From an uncultured Eubacteriales bacterium (GTDB taxonomy: Bacteria > Bacillota > Clostridia > TANB77 > UBA1234), in contig CASDSU010000021.1 of NCBI GenBank assembly GCA_949283575.1, positions 1 through 64,000 of the forward strand: a stretch of 64,000 nucleotides of DNA. Direction: 5' to 3'. Position 1 is the first letter of the stretch. The number at the start of each line of letters is the position of its first letter. The notes under the pieces were generated by a model, which was not told the DNA's origin, did not search any database, and saw only the letters and a list, made by a program, of their open reading frames with translations. The position numbers and the translations under genes are program-made. Positions 25,546-34,878 of this stretch are shown here, in pieces.

Positions 25546-25628
25546 TTCCCTTTTTAAACAACCTTTCTTGCTGTCTCTAGCTAAATGTTGTATAATCATC
25601 AATACTAAGTTCAAGGAGGATAAAATTG

Positions 25629-26822
25629 ATGGTTAAAAAGATGTTTGCACTTATAATACTAATTTTTGCTTGTTTATACATATATATTTATTTTAATGAA
25701 AATAATAACATGGTTGTTTCTACTAATAACATAAGCACAGAACAAAATAATATTGATCCTGATGTTTTAGAAGAACAAAAAGATAAAATTTCAGAAATTA
25801 TTGATGATATGACTTTACAAGAAAAAATTTGTCAAATGATGATAGTTGCTCCTGAAACATTAATACACACACAAGATTCTTCAACTTCAGGTGATAAATT
25901 AAAAACTGCATTAACCGAATATCCAATCAGCGGTTTCATATATTTTGCAAACAACCTTGAATCTCAAGATCAAACAAAAAAGATGATTAATGACACAAAA
26001 GAAATAGCTAAAGACCTCTCTCTCCTACCTCTTTTCTATAGTGTTGATGAAGAAGGTGGAATAGTTGCAAGATGTGCTTCTAAACTTGGAACAACTAAAT
26101 TTTCTCCTATGTATAATTATCGTAATGATGGCATTGAAACAGCATATAATAACGCCAAAATTATTGCTAAAGACATATCAAATCTTGGCTTTAATTTAGA
26201 TTTTGCTCCCGTGGCTGACACTTGGTCTAATAAAGAAAATACTGTAATAGGTGCTCGTGCATATAGTGATGATTTTATACAAACGGCTGAACTTGTTGCA
26301 AATGCAGTTAAAGGTTTTAATGATGGTGGAGTTTATTGTACGTTAAAACATTTTCCTGGCCATGGTGATACTGCTCAAGATTCACATCAAGAACCTGCTT
26401 ATTCTAATAAAACTATAGAAGAACTTTCAAGCGGTGAATATCTTGCTTTTCAAAGTGGAATTAATGTTGGCGCAGATTTTGTAATGATGGGACATATAGT
26501 ACTTCCTGAAATAGATTCATTGCCTGCATCACTTTCATATAAAATAATTAATGATGAACTCAAAGGGAAACTTCAATTTGATGGTATTATTATTACTGAC
26601 TCGCTTGCAATGGGAGCGGTTTCTAAATTATATACAGCTGATGAACTTGCTGTTATGGCTATTAAAGCTGGTAATGATATCTTACTTATGCCTGCTGATT
26701 TAAAACTTGCTGTTGACGGTATAAGAAAAGCGGTTGAATCTGGAGAAATTAACGAAGAAAGAATAAATGAAAGTGTAAGAAAAATTCTTGAAGTAAAATC
26801 TAAAAGATTAAAAATTTATTAA
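25629..26822 (+). CDS. nagZ: Glycoside hydrolase family 3, NagZ-type beta-N-acetylhexosaminidase
   Basis: An N-terminal hydrophobic anchor (MFALIILIFACLYIYIYF) is followed by a GH3 domain of about 340 residues. Diagnostic are SVDEEGGIVARC, FAPVADTW, the NagZ-specific KHFPGHGDTAQDSH (general acid/base His) and the nucleophile-region IIITDSLAMGAV. It removes terminal N-acetylglucosamine from peptidoglycan fragments outside the cell during wall turnover. The start is ATG 25629 with AAGGAGG upstream. It is single-gene, ending in a hairpin repeat. Confidence 0.9.
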   Translation: MVKKMFALIILIFACLYIYIYFNENNNMVVSTNNISTEQNNIDPDVLEEQKDKISEIIDDMTLQEKICQMMIVAPETLIHTQDSSTSGDKLKTALTEYPISGFIYFANNLESQDQTKKMINDTKEIAKDLSLLPLFYSVDEEGGIVARCASKLGTTKFSPMYNYRNDGIETAYNNAKIIAKDISNLGFNLDFAPVADTWSNKENTVIGARAYSDDFIQTAELVANAVKGFNDGGVYCTLKHFPGHGDTAQDSHQEPAYSNKTIEELSSGEYLAFQSGINVGADFVMMGHIVLPEIDSLPASLSYKIINDELKGKLQFDGIIITDSLAMGAVSKLYTADELAVMAIKAGNDILLMPADLKLAVDGIRKAVESGEINEERINESVRKILEVKSKRLKIY

Positions 26823-26829
26823 ATACGTG

Positions 26830-26888
26830 AAAAGGTTGACAAAGATTTTGGCCATCATGGACGTCCGAAATCTTCATCAACCTTTTTC
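26830..26888. repeat. Terminator-type hairpin with GGACGTCC loop
   Basis: Arms AAAAGGTTGA-C-AAAGATTT and GAAATCTT-C-ATCAACCTTTTT enclose TGGCCATCATGGACGTCC. It lies between the convergent nagZ and PstS-like genes and has T-tracts for termination. The loop shares GGACGTCCG with the elements at 33029-33041, 38391-38431 and 45309-45346. Confidence 0.7.
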
Positions 26889-26891
26889 TTT

Positions 26892-28070
26892 TTATTTAAT
26901 TCTAGTATAACCTGTCTTTTCTACTAACTCTTGACCTTGCTCTGACAAAATCCAATCTATAAATAATCTTACATTTTCGTTTGGATTATCTTTATATGTT
27001 ACTGCATAAAGCGATGCTGTTATTCCATAAGTTCCATTTGATATTGTTTCTGGTGTTGGTTCTATTCCGTCGACTTTTAATGTTTTTACATTTGGGTTTG
27101 CAATCAATGTTTCTAAATAGTATCTGAATGAAAATCCAATTGAATTATCATAGTTCTTATAATCAGCAACTTGTGTAATTATTCCTGACATAAAATCGTT
27201 TACTTGTTCTGTTTTAGCGTCCATTATAGGAGTATCTCCCATAAACCTTTTTAGCATACTTTGACTTCCACTTCCCTCATTACGTTGAAAAGCGAGTATT
27301 TCTTCATCGTTTCCGCCAACATCTTTCCAATTAGTAATTTTACCCGAATAAATATCTTTTATTTGTTGTGAAGTTAAATTTTCTACTGGATTATCTTTAT
27401 TTACAAAGAAGACAAATGCTTCTTTTCCAATCTCTGTATATTCAAATTCTGTTCCTTTTTCTTTTGCTGTTGCAATTTGTTCTTTTGATGGATATGCACC
27501 AAAGAATATATCAATTTCTTTTTCCCCAAGTAATTTATAGCCGCCAACCGTATTATTATATTCAAATGTACCATCTCTATACTCTACAGTTTTAGGATAT
27601 ACCGCATTTATGAAAGCCGAATAAAGCGGAAAAACAGCAGCTGCACCATCTACTCTTGGCAAATTGTTTTCTAATTTTAAAGTTGCCTCTTCATCTAATT
27701 TCATTATTTTGGAATCCTCTTCAAAAGGCATATAATCATACACGTTGATATTTATATCAGTTTTAATTCTTAAACTTTCTTCATGTAATACTATAGCTTT
27801 ATTTATCCCACATGCCACAAGTGTGAACGCCGTGAAACAAAGCCAACTAATAAAGAATTTTTTCCTTTTCTTTTTAGACCAAATTAAAGTAACAAGCAAT
27901 GGTAAAATTAGACTTGCCATACCTAATAATATACTATTTAAATCACGACCAAGTATAAATATAAATAGCATTACATATACAGAACAAAAGAATATTGCTA
28001 CTGTCAAAAGTGTTTTAAGCGCAAACATTCCTATAATCTTTGCAGTAATTTCTTTTTTGAAAATCTTCAT
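26892..28070 (-). CDS. PstS-like substrate-binding domain with N-terminal membrane helices
   Basis: A 392-residue protein has about three to four N-terminal membrane segments and no classic lipobox. The rest is a PBP-like phosphate-binding fold: PRVDGAAAVFPLYSAFINAV, FFVNKDNPVENLTSQQIKDI, YSGKITNWKDVGG, QRNEGSGSQSML and IGFSFRYYLE. PstS family proteins bind phosphate for ABC import. Here the fused membrane region and absence of pstCAB nearby suggest a sensor or scavenging role. The ligand is inferred only from family. Confidence 0.8.
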   Translation of the reverse strand: MKIFKKEITAKIIGMFALKTLLTVAIFFCSVYVMLFIFILGRDLNSILLGMASLILPLLVTLIWSKKKRKKFFISWLCFTAFTLVACGINKAIVLHEESLRIKTDININVYDYMPFEEDSKIMKLDEEATLKLENNLPRVDGAAAVFPLYSAFINAVYPKTVEYRDGTFEYNNTVGGYKLLGEKEIDIFFGAYPSKEQIATAKEKGTEFEYTEIGKEAFVFFVNKDNPVENLTSQQIKDIYSGKITNWKDVGGNDEEILAFQRNEGSGSQSMLKRFMGDTPIMDAKTEQVNDFMSGIITQVADYKNYDNSIGFSFRYYLETLIANPNVKTLKVDGIEPTPETISNGTYGITASLYAVTYKDNPNENVRLFIDWILSEQGQELVEKTGYTRIK

Positions 28071-28097
28071 ATCTTACACTCCCTCAAAAAATATTTG

Positions 28098-28459
28098 TTA
28101 AATTACAAATGCTTTAATTCCCCACAAAATTAACAAGTGTAACGGATAAAAAATATAATAACTATATTGTAGTCTCTTGCTTTTATGTCCCTGTTTCCCA
28201 TTATATAACCATATTGGTATCAATGCAAACATAGCAAATATTTGTCTATGAATAAAATAAGTTTTACTACCAATTAATATTTCATATCCTAACCCTCCAA
28301 TCATCTCCGTATTTATATATAGAAGTATTAAGAATTGTAACTGTTCCTACAGCTGAAAATATCCTTCAACAAGTAAAAAAGCAAATATAGGAAGTGCAAG
28401 TCTACCTATACATGTAAGCCAATCATTGCCAGGAATTCAAATTTCTTAGTTTTTTCCAT
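28098..28459 (-). pseudogene. TraX-family gene, internally deleted
   Basis: A TraX-type start (MEKTKKFEF) at 28459 runs straight into a fragment from further inside the protein (PGNDWLTCIGRLALPIFAF in another frame). It then jumps to the C-terminal part MIGGLGYEILIGSKTYFIH, IFAMFALIPIWLYNG and FYPLHLLILW. Two internal deletions and frame changes make it non-functional. It is a second TraX relative besides 1260-1911, here without CGG involvement. Confidence 0.75.
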
Positions 28460-28537
28460 AATTAGTTCAACTCCTCTTCATGCTCCTAGTATACTAAAAC
28501 CTGATTTATTTATCAATTTTATATTTTCTATAACTAA

Positions 28538-31501
28538 TTACTTATTTACTAAACTATTAATATTTTCTTCCGTGAAATTAATATAAGAAACTTCTATTTC
28601 TTTTGTTTCTGAAGATATATACGATTCTCTCCATTCATTATACTCTTTGTAATCCATAAATTTTTGAAACTCAATTTCTCCTTTTGGAGTTACAAAATAA
28701 ACAATTCCATCATTATCTTCGTCAACTTCTTTTGGAAATTCATCAAACATATCTAATATATAGCTTGTTTCACCATATAGTTTATCCCATGCATCTACCC
28801 AAGCAACTATACTATATGAATCAGTCTCTGGTTCATATTTATACATTGTATATGGCCATAATGCGTCACCAGCTGTACCTTGATTGTGTGACCACATTGC
28901 TTCTAATATACCATTATAATAAAAATTCATCCAATTAAAATCAGTAAGCTGCTCTCTAAATTTATTTGTTACAGGGTCATAGTCGTATATAGTTGTTCTC
29001 ATTGCAGCCATCGGATAATGTGAAAAAGCAATAAGTAATTCTTTTTTTCCATCATTGTCAACATCACATATAGCAAAACTATTTTCTGCCATATCATAAT
29101 TATCCATATATTTATAATCTTCAAATTCAGTTCCGTCCGGTAATATATGATTATAATATAAATCTTTTAAAGCATTTATGTATATTACCTCTTCATAATT
29201 TGAAACAACACGAGTTTTACAATCCTTAACTATCCAAATGCCAGTATCATCTTTTTTTATTGGTCTTATAAGAGTCAAAACATACTCTTTATTATTTAAT
29301 GAGTAAAATACCATACACTCATTTAATCCTGTATATTTTATATCAGATATCTCACCATCACTTATACCAAACAAAACATGCCAATATTCACTTACCACAT
29401 CTTCTGGTTTTAAACGCCAACTATAATGTCCATTATCTACATCATTCTGAAAATACAGCATATCATTGAAACTTATACCTTCTGCATTACCTAAATTCGA
29501 ATAACATTCATCAAATCTTTGTAACTCAGCAAGTTCTCCTGTTTCAAAGTTTATTTCATTTAATATAATCGTAGTATATTCATCACCATCTTTATATGTA
29601 CTATAAAGAAGTTTCCCATTTCTTACACTTTGTACAGCCATATTTTCTACTTGTGGTATCTTCACATCTTGAACTTTTAAAGTTTTTAAATTAACTAAAC
29701 GTGTATTTCCTGTAGAACCAACAACTATAACATTCTCAGAAGCAAATCCAATTATATCATTATATAAATTCTCAACTAAAACTTTTTCTTCTTTTCTAGT
29801 TTTTAAATCTATTTTCCATATTGATGTTTCATTTAAATTCTCGCTTCCACGATTTGAACGATAAACAATATAGTCATTGTTAGGGCTTATTACTGCCTGA
29901 TCAATCCATACTAAAAAGCCATCATTATCACTAGTATCATTATTACCAATCTCATTCATTAAATCACTATATGTTTTTCCGTTATATTCATCACTTGTAA
30001 TTTTATCAAGAGATAATTTTTCTGTATCTATTTTCCAAATACCTAAATTGCCATATATGTAATATGAATTTTCTTCACCATCTTCTATAAAACCGAATGG
30101 TAATGAACCCCATTCTGATGGAAACACAAATACATCTTCACCAATTACAGCCTTATAGAAAAGGTAATTCTCTTCTTCAAATGAGATAGATATTTCTCTT
30201 AAAGTTATATAGAATTTTTCTAACTCAACTTCTTGAGTAGCTCCATCTATAACTGTATAAGCTTTTGTATGTTCATTTATAAAGTTTTCTCTAACTTCTG
30301 TTGAATTTTCTATTATGCCAATTTCTTGTCCTTGTTCATCGACAATTCCTTTTGGATATAATAATTCTATTAATTCGTCATATTCTTCTGTACTTATTGA
30401 ATCAACAAACAATGAAACTTTCTTTCCTTTTATTATGTAATCATAATTGAAGAGGCTATATGAACCTTGTTGAACAATATTTATATCATGTACATTCCTA
30501 TTTGTTAAGCAAACTATTGTCAAAAGTATACATACAGTAAGTGCAACTATAGATATGATAATTCCACTTTTTTTATAATTAATCATATTCTTCACTCTCT
30601 TTTCTGTATTATTCTCACTAAAAGCTATTGGACAAGGAAGTATATTTCTCATATTTCCCGAAGATAATTTAACTAAGCTTTCCATATACCCAACTTTGTT
30701 TTCTTCACCTATTTTCTCAATTGATTCTTCATCACAAAGCATTTCCATATCATTTACAAATAGTCTAAATAAAATCCATGAAATTGGATTCATCCAATGT
30801 AAACTTAAGATTAGATATGCAATTAATTTTGTAAAATAGTCTTTTCTATTTATATGCGTATTTTCGTGTGCTAATATATATTTTTTCTCTTCATCGTTTA
30901 AATTAAGTGTCAAATAAACTTTTGGTTTTATTACTCCTAAAACGCAGGGTGTAGATATCATATCTGTTTCGTAATATTCACCATTTCCTTTGATTGCAAA
31001 CATAACTGTTCGCTTTAATTTTATATATGAAATAAGAGCATATGAGATAAGCATAAAACTACCTGTTAACCAAATTATCATTAATATATCTGTAATTTTT
31101 GCTTCTTCTTTTGGTACTTGAAGAGGGATTATTTCCGGTTCAATTGATTCTATAGTTTCATCTGATTCTATAACAAACTCTAAATCGTCGTGAACAATAT
31201 TATTCACTTCAAAATTCATATCAGAATTTTGCGATTCACTAAAATTCATTTGGCTTATCAAAATATGATTCTCACTACTAGTTGATGTATCAACCAAATT
31301 AAACAAACTAAAATTACTTTCTATAAATGTTGGACAAACAAAACGTAAACCTATAATAATCCACAGATAAAATAATATCTTTCTTGAAGCACCACACTTC
31401 TTTAATATAGATTTAAACGATAAAACTATTAATGCTACAATTGTTGCCATTATATTTATTTTTAATAAAGCAAAAAATAAATTTGAAAGCATCAAATACA
31501 C
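28538..31501 (-). CDS. BlaR1/MecR1-type M56 metallopeptidase with large propeller-like sensor region
   Basis: A 987-residue membrane protein. Residues 1-320 form the M56 domain with several helices and the zinc motif ILAHENTHINRKDYF (HExxH) near residue 213, then LCDEESIEKIG. After a further helix (SIVALTVCILLTIVCL) comes an extracellular region of about 640 residues. It shows propeller-like repeats (NDYIVYRSNRGSENLNETSI, LVNLKTLKVQDVKIP) and an acidic calcium-loop-like CDVDNDGKKELLIAF. Partner BlaI lies 20 bases upstream in the same operon. It likely senses wall stress and cleaves the repressor. The large C-terminal part replaces the usual penicillin-binding domain. Confidence 0.85.
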   Translation of the reverse strand: MYLMLSNLFFALLKINIMATIVALIVLSFKSILKKCGASRKILFYLWIIIGLRFVCPTFIESNFSLFNLVDTSTSSENHILISQMNFSESQNSDMNFEVNNIVHDDLEFVIESDETIESIEPEIIPLQVPKEEAKITDILMIIWLTGSFMLISYALISYIKLKRTVMFAIKGNGEYYETDMISTPCVLGVIKPKVYLTLNLNDEEKKYILAHENTHINRKDYFTKLIAYLILSLHWMNPISWILFRLFVNDMEMLCDEESIEKIGEENKVGYMESLVKLSSGNMRNILPCPIAFSENNTEKRVKNMINYKKSGIIISIVALTVCILLTIVCLTNRNVHDINIVQQGSYSLFNYDYIIKGKKVSLFVDSISTEEYDELIELLYPKGIVDEQGQEIGIIENSTEVRENFINEHTKAYTVIDGATQEVELEKFYITLREISISFEEENYLFYKAVIGEDVFVFPSEWGSLPFGFIEDGEENSYYIYGNLGIWKIDTEKLSLDKITSDEYNGKTYSDLMNEIGNNDTSDNDGFLVWIDQAVISPNNDYIVYRSNRGSENLNETSIWKIDLKTRKEEKVLVENLYNDIIGFASENVIVVGSTGNTRLVNLKTLKVQDVKIPQVENMAVQSVRNGKLLYSTYKDGDEYTTIILNEINFETGELAELQRFDECYSNLGNAEGISFNDMLYFQNDVDNGHYSWRLKPEDVVSEYWHVLFGISDGEISDIKYTGLNECMVFYSLNNKEYVLTLIRPIKKDDTGIWIVKDCKTRVVSNYEEVIYINALKDLYYNHILPDGTEFEDYKYMDNYDMAENSFAICDVDNDGKKELLIAFSHYPMAAMRTTIYDYDPVTNKFREQLTDFNWMNFYYNGILEAMWSHNQGTAGDALWPYTMYKYEPETDSYSIVAWVDAWDKLYGETSYILDMFDEFPKEVDEDNDGIVYFVTPKGEIEFQKFMDYKEYNEWRESYISSETKEIEVSYINFTEENINSLVNK

Positions 31502-31521
31502 TCCTTCTTAATATGGTTTAA

Positions 31522-31884
31522 TTATTGTTTTTTTGAATCTCTAATTAATTTTTGAATCTTTTTAATTTCTTCTTCATCTAAAGTGTTGTCACTTGTAAAA
31601 GCCGCAATAAAAGAATATAATGAACCAGCAAAATTCTTCTCTACAAAATCTTTACTCTCGCGTTTTTGAACTTCTTCTTTGCTAATTAAACTCGAAACTC
31701 TCTTATTCTCATTTTGAGCATAACCTTTTTGACTTAATTTTTTTAGCATAGTATATGTAGTTGTTCTTTGCCAATTTAATTCTTTCAAACAAATTTCTGC
31801 AAGCTCTCTCGACGTAAGTGGTTCATTCTCCCAAATAATCTCCATAACTCTATATTCTGCATCAAATAATTTTACATATTCCAT
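31522..31884 (-). CDS. BlaI/MecI-family repressor
   Basis: A 120-residue winged-helix repressor: LFDAEYRVMEIIWENEPLTS, then WQRTTTYTMLKKLSQKGY (recognition helix and wing) and a dimerisation tail (SLYSFIAAFTSDNTLDEEEI). It is paired with the M56 peptidase as in bla/mec systems. Two inverted repeats in its promoter (31905-31926 and 31944-31956) are probable autoregulatory operators. Confidence 0.92.
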   Translation of the reverse strand: MEYVKLFDAEYRVMEIIWENEPLTSRELAEICLKELNWQRTTTYTMLKKLSQKGYAQNENKRVSSLISKEEVQKRESKDFVEKNFAGSLYSFIAAFTSDNTLDEEEIKKIQKLIRDSKKQ

Positions 31885-31904
31885 ATATTCATCCCCTAAA
31901 ATTT

Positions 31905-31958
31905 TTTGTCTACCTCACTAGACAAATGTATTCTATTACGATAGACAACCATTGTCAA
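31905..31958 (-). promoter_or_regulatory. blaI-M56 promoter with two inverted-repeat operators
   Basis: TTGACA, 17 bases and TAGAAT form the promoter (31930-31958). A perfect palindrome TTTGTCTA-N6-TAGACAAA lies downstream (31905-31926), and GACAA-N3-TTGTC overlaps the -35/spacer (31944-31956). The shared half-site TTGTC/GACAA resembles BlaI boxes. Confidence 0.8.
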
Positions 31959-31965
31959 GAAAAAT

Positions 31966-32001
31966 AAAAGAAGATTAGATATTAATTTTCTAATCTTCTT
32001 T
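31966..32001 (-). terminator. Terminator near the gene stub at 31990
   Basis: The hairpin AAGAAGATTAGA ... TCTAATCTTCTT has a T-rich 3' side on the minus strand. It overlaps the last codons of the stub at 31990-32088. Confidence 0.65.
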
Positions 32002-32088
32002 ATGCTCTCTTACATAAAAACAGCCCTCATATCCCCATAAGGCATAAATAAACTTTCCTTCATCGTCTTCTTTTACAGAATAGACTCT
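31990..32088 (-). pseudogene. C-terminal stub of an unknown gene
   Basis: An open frame without start encodes RVYSVKEDDEGKFIYALWGY followed by EGCFYVREHKED and a TAG inside a terminator. It looks like the last 33 residues of a globular protein. The upstream part has been removed and replaced by the YdcF-type gene region. Confidence 0.4.
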
Positions 32089-32119
32089 CTACTTCTTTTC
32101 ATATTTTTATCAACCCCAA

Positions 32120-32797
32120 TTATAACTCTTTATCGTTTGTTACATTTCCATCTCCAAACACTGGTATAACTTCGCCCAAATACGTTGGTTTTGGCTTGAA
32201 TATGCACTTCACAAAATCTTTATTTCTAGCAAGTATTTCTCTTATTTCTCTATATGTTGCTCCAACATATTGTCTCGGATCTGATGCTGCTCCATATGCT
32301 TCAATTCCTAACTCTCCTGCAATATATAAAGCCCTATACAAATGATATTCTTGCGTTACGATTATAACTTTATCAGCTTCAAATATTTCTTTTGCTCTAT
32401 ACAAACTTTCATAAGTAGAAAAACCCGCATGATCCATAAAAATATCTCCAGATGGTACTCCTTTATCCATAGCAAATTTTTTCATGACATTAACTTCATC
32501 ATATTCTTTTCTGCCATGGTCGCCAGTCATAATTATTTTGGGAGCAACATTATTTTCATATAACTTTATTCCTTCAAGTAGTCTATCCTCTAACATTGGA
32601 CTAGGATTTTCTCCCCAAACGCCTGCGCCTAAAACAATAACACAATCTACATTTTCTAGATTAGAATAATCATTATCTTTTATTATTCTATTCTTTGTAG
32701 AAATTTTTACGTATGCATTTATACTAAAAACAATTATAGAAACCGCTACTATAAGTATAATAAATATCATTAGTATCTTTTTTAATTTTCTCTTCAT
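32120..32797 (-). CDS. SanA/YdcF-family (DUF218) membrane-anchored protein
   Basis: About 225 residues. The N-terminal anchor is KKILMIFIILIVAVSIIVFS. The DUF218 domain shows VDCVIVLGAGVWGENPSPML, LYENNVAPKIIMTGDHG, DHAGFSTYESLYRA and IIVTQEYHLYRALYIA. Family members such as SanA affect envelope barrier function, and the reaction is unknown. The start is set at ATG 32797 after AAGGTG, nine bases inside the longest frame. Confidence 0.85.
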   Translation of the reverse strand: MKRKLKKILMIFIILIVAVSIIVFSINAYVKISTKNRIIKDNDYSNLENVDCVIVLGAGVWGENPSPMLEDRLLEGIKLYENNVAPKIIMTGDHGRKEYDEVNVMKKFAMDKGVPSGDIFMDHAGFSTYESLYRAKEIFEADKVIIVTQEYHLYRALYIAGELGIEAYGAASDPRQYVGATYREIREILARNKDFVKCIFKPKPTYLGEVIPVFGDGNVTNDKEL

Positions 32798-32821
32798 AGA
32801 AATCACCTTATATAACTTTAT

Positions 32822-32985
32822 TTATTTTATCTTTTGCACTTCCTTTTCTGTTTTTTCAGCAATAAATTTTCTGAAATCATCTATATTTCCGCTTACAAGA
32901 CCTTTTTTATTATATACTTGAGCATGGCTTTGATCAAAAACAAATATAAAATACTCTTCTGTTTCAAAAATAATATAACATAAAA
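32822..32985 (-). pseudogene. C-terminal stub, possibly YcxB-like
   Basis: A frame without start encodes YIIFETEEYFIFVFDQSHAQ, then VYNKKGLVSGNIDDFRKFIA and EKTEKEVQKIK, ending at TAA 32822. The end resembles the C-terminus of YcxB-like membrane proteins. The N-terminal two-thirds are missing, and it begins right at the terminator of the 33026 gene. Confidence 0.4.
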
Positions 32986-33014
32986 GAGGTGAAATATCAA
33001 TTATTCCACCTCTT
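32983..33014 (-). terminator. Terminator of the 33026-34573 gene
   Basis: AAGAGGTGGAATA/TATTTCACCTCTT on the minus strand is followed by TTATG. The hairpin is strong and the U-tract is short. Confidence 0.7.
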
Positions 33015-33025
33015 CATTTAGACTT

Positions 33026-34573
33026 TTAACGGACGTCCCCAAGTACAAATTCATTCGAATAAAAATTTATGTATTCCTTATCATAAGTATCTTTCACTAT
33101 TCTATACGTTCCTTTTTCCAACTCTCCATAGAATCTTGTCCAATTTATATCTTGTTTAAATTGGCCATTTTCATCTAATACATATGCTATTTCTTCAAAT
33201 ATCATCTCTGCTTTTGGTTTTAATGCTTTCCATTCTTCATCTACTTTTTGCTCTATCTTATAACTTTTTCCCCAACCATAAGGATCTTCATTTTTGTCTG
33301 TAATTACAATTGTTGCTCCGATTGGTGTTACTGTATCCATTAAAACATCTATTGTAACATTTTCTTTATTTCTATTAAAGATTATATCTTCTACTTTTGT
33401 TCCAACGTCATCTTTTGATGCTATTTCCATTCCATCTGGTATATACGCTCCTGTATTTTGTGTATTGCTATCCTCTTGATCCAAATTCTCATCTACCGTT
33501 GTTCCACTTTGAACTGAAGATATATCAGTTATTCTAGCGGCAAAGTATGGTAGATTTCTTCCTTCTTCAATTAAAAATATATCAAAAGCTTGGTCTACAT
33601 TAAACTTTCTTTGTTTTTGTTCAATCATAATTGCAGATTTGTTTACCATCATTCCGGCTTCGCTCTTTATTTTTCCGCCTTTTTCATCAATCTCAAATTG
33701 TATTGTTTGCAATGCTTTGTCAATCATATATTCTTCACCATTTGAAAAATAAAATGGTTTGTTTTCTACCTCTGTTATTTCTTCTTTTAAATCAAAAGTT
33801 ATGTAAGGCATTTTAAAAGTATCATTGTCTCTCAAATTCTTACTATCTTTATAACTTTCTTCTTTTTTCGTTATGTTATTATAAATATCCAAGAAATTAT
33901 CTGCCTTATTACCTACAGAAACAATTATTTCATCATTACCTTTTGTTTTTATTTTTATTGCAAAATCATCTTCTGAATCATAATACAAAACGTCAATTTG
34001 TTCTTTAACTTCATCTTTAGTTCTGCCAGTAATTCCAAAATATCTTACATTATCGTATTGTTCAAAAACTCCATTATTTAATTTATCAAATGTTTTTGGA
34101 TATTCAAATTCTTTTTTTAACATTGAATACAAGAAATAGTCTTCATCAGTATGATTTTCCCAATTAAAATCATCTAAAATATCACTTGTTTCATTAAACT
34201 TATCTTTTATAGCCTTTTCAATTTCAGCTTTTAGTTCTAATGAAGGAACGCCATACTTTTTATAATAGCTATTCTCAGATAATTCATTTACAGTAAATGT
34301 ACCCTTATTAAGATTATCTACAATATCTGAATTTTCAGCAAATTTGATATCTTGCTTTGCTAAATCATTTTTCAAATCATTCCATATTAAATTAAAAGTT
34401 CCACACCAAGCCGCATTTTCTGCAATCCTATCTTCTAATGAAGTAACTATCTTTATCTCTCTATTATTTACGTTATCTTTTACGTTTTGCATAGTAAATT
34501 GTTTTGCTAATACGAACCCCAAAACTCCTATAACAGCAAGAATACTTATACAAATTAATATTTTCTTTTTCAT
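33026..34573 (-). CDS. Secreted or membrane-anchored protein with C-terminal Ig-like domain
   Basis: A 515-residue protein has an N-terminal signal/anchor (KKKILICISILAVIGVLGFVLA). The body has the pattern AENAAWCGTFNLIWNDLKND and FLIEEGRNLPYFAARITDI, which I do not recognise with confidence. The last 110 residues resemble a bacterial Ig-like fold (YGWGKSYKIEQKVDEEWKAL ... WTRFYGELEKGTYRIVKDTY), similar to Big_14-type domains. The final codons and stop are supplied by a GGGGACGTCCGTTAA repeat element, so the natural C-terminus may have been altered. Confidence 0.6.
   Translation of the reverse strand: MKKKILICISILAVIGVLGFVLAKQFTMQNVKDNVNNREIKIVTSLEDRIAENAAWCGTFNLIWNDLKNDLAKQDIKFAENSDIVDNLNKGTFTVNELSENSYYKKYGVPSLELKAEIEKAIKDKFNETSDILDDFNWENHTDEDYFLYSMLKKEFEYPKTFDKLNNGVFEQYDNVRYFGITGRTKDEVKEQIDVLYYDSEDDFAIKIKTKGNDEIIVSVGNKADNFLDIYNNITKKEESYKDSKNLRDNDTFKMPYITFDLKEEITEVENKPFYFSNGEEYMIDKALQTIQFEIDEKGGKIKSEAGMMVNKSAIMIEQKQRKFNVDQAFDIFLIEEGRNLPYFAARITDISSVQSGTTVDENLDQEDSNTQNTGAYIPDGMEIASKDDVGTKVEDIIFNRNKENVTIDVLMDTVTPIGATIVITDKNEDPYGWGKSYKIEQKVDEEWKALKPKAEMIFEEIAYVLDENGQFKQDINWTRFYGELEKGTYRIVKDTYDKEYINFYSNEFVLGDVR
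33029..33041 (-). repeat. GGGGACGTCCGT element forming the gene end
   Basis: On the minus strand GGGGACGTCCGTTAA encodes Gly-Asp-Val-Arg-stop of the 33026 gene. The same 13-15 bases form the loop of the hairpin at 45309-45346, and a close variant forms that at 38391-38431. Only short arms (ACTT/AAGT) flank it here. Confidence 0.6.
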
Positions 34574-34599
34574 AAAACCACCTCTTCATAATTATATAA

Positions 34600-34870
34600 T
34601 TAAAGTTGATTTAATTCTTCTATTGTTGGCACAATATGACCTGGATGTGTTTTTACAAACTTTATTGTTTTAATCATACTAAGAGCATCTTTTGATTCTT
34701 CTGCTGTTAGATTTCCATTTTGCATTACTACATCAGTTGTTGTTTTACTAATTTCTGATATATTTGGTATTTTATTTGTTATATCTTCATGATTTATAGG
34801 TGGGGCATAATCGTATCCCCAAGTACTAAATACTACAGGTTCATTAGACAATTTAAAACTAAAAAAGTTC
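34600..34870 (-). pseudogene. Unknown gene remnant lacking a start
   Basis: An open frame begins directly after the stop of the MmcQ-like gene without any ATG or ribosome site. It encodes NEWNFFSFKLSNEPVVFSTW, then GYDYAPPINHEDITNKIPN and an acidic C-terminal helix ending in EELNQL. A TTG inside could start an 83-residue product, but no ribosome site supports it. It is likely the tail of a larger deleted gene. Confidence 0.4.
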
Positions 34871-34878
34871 CATTCATT

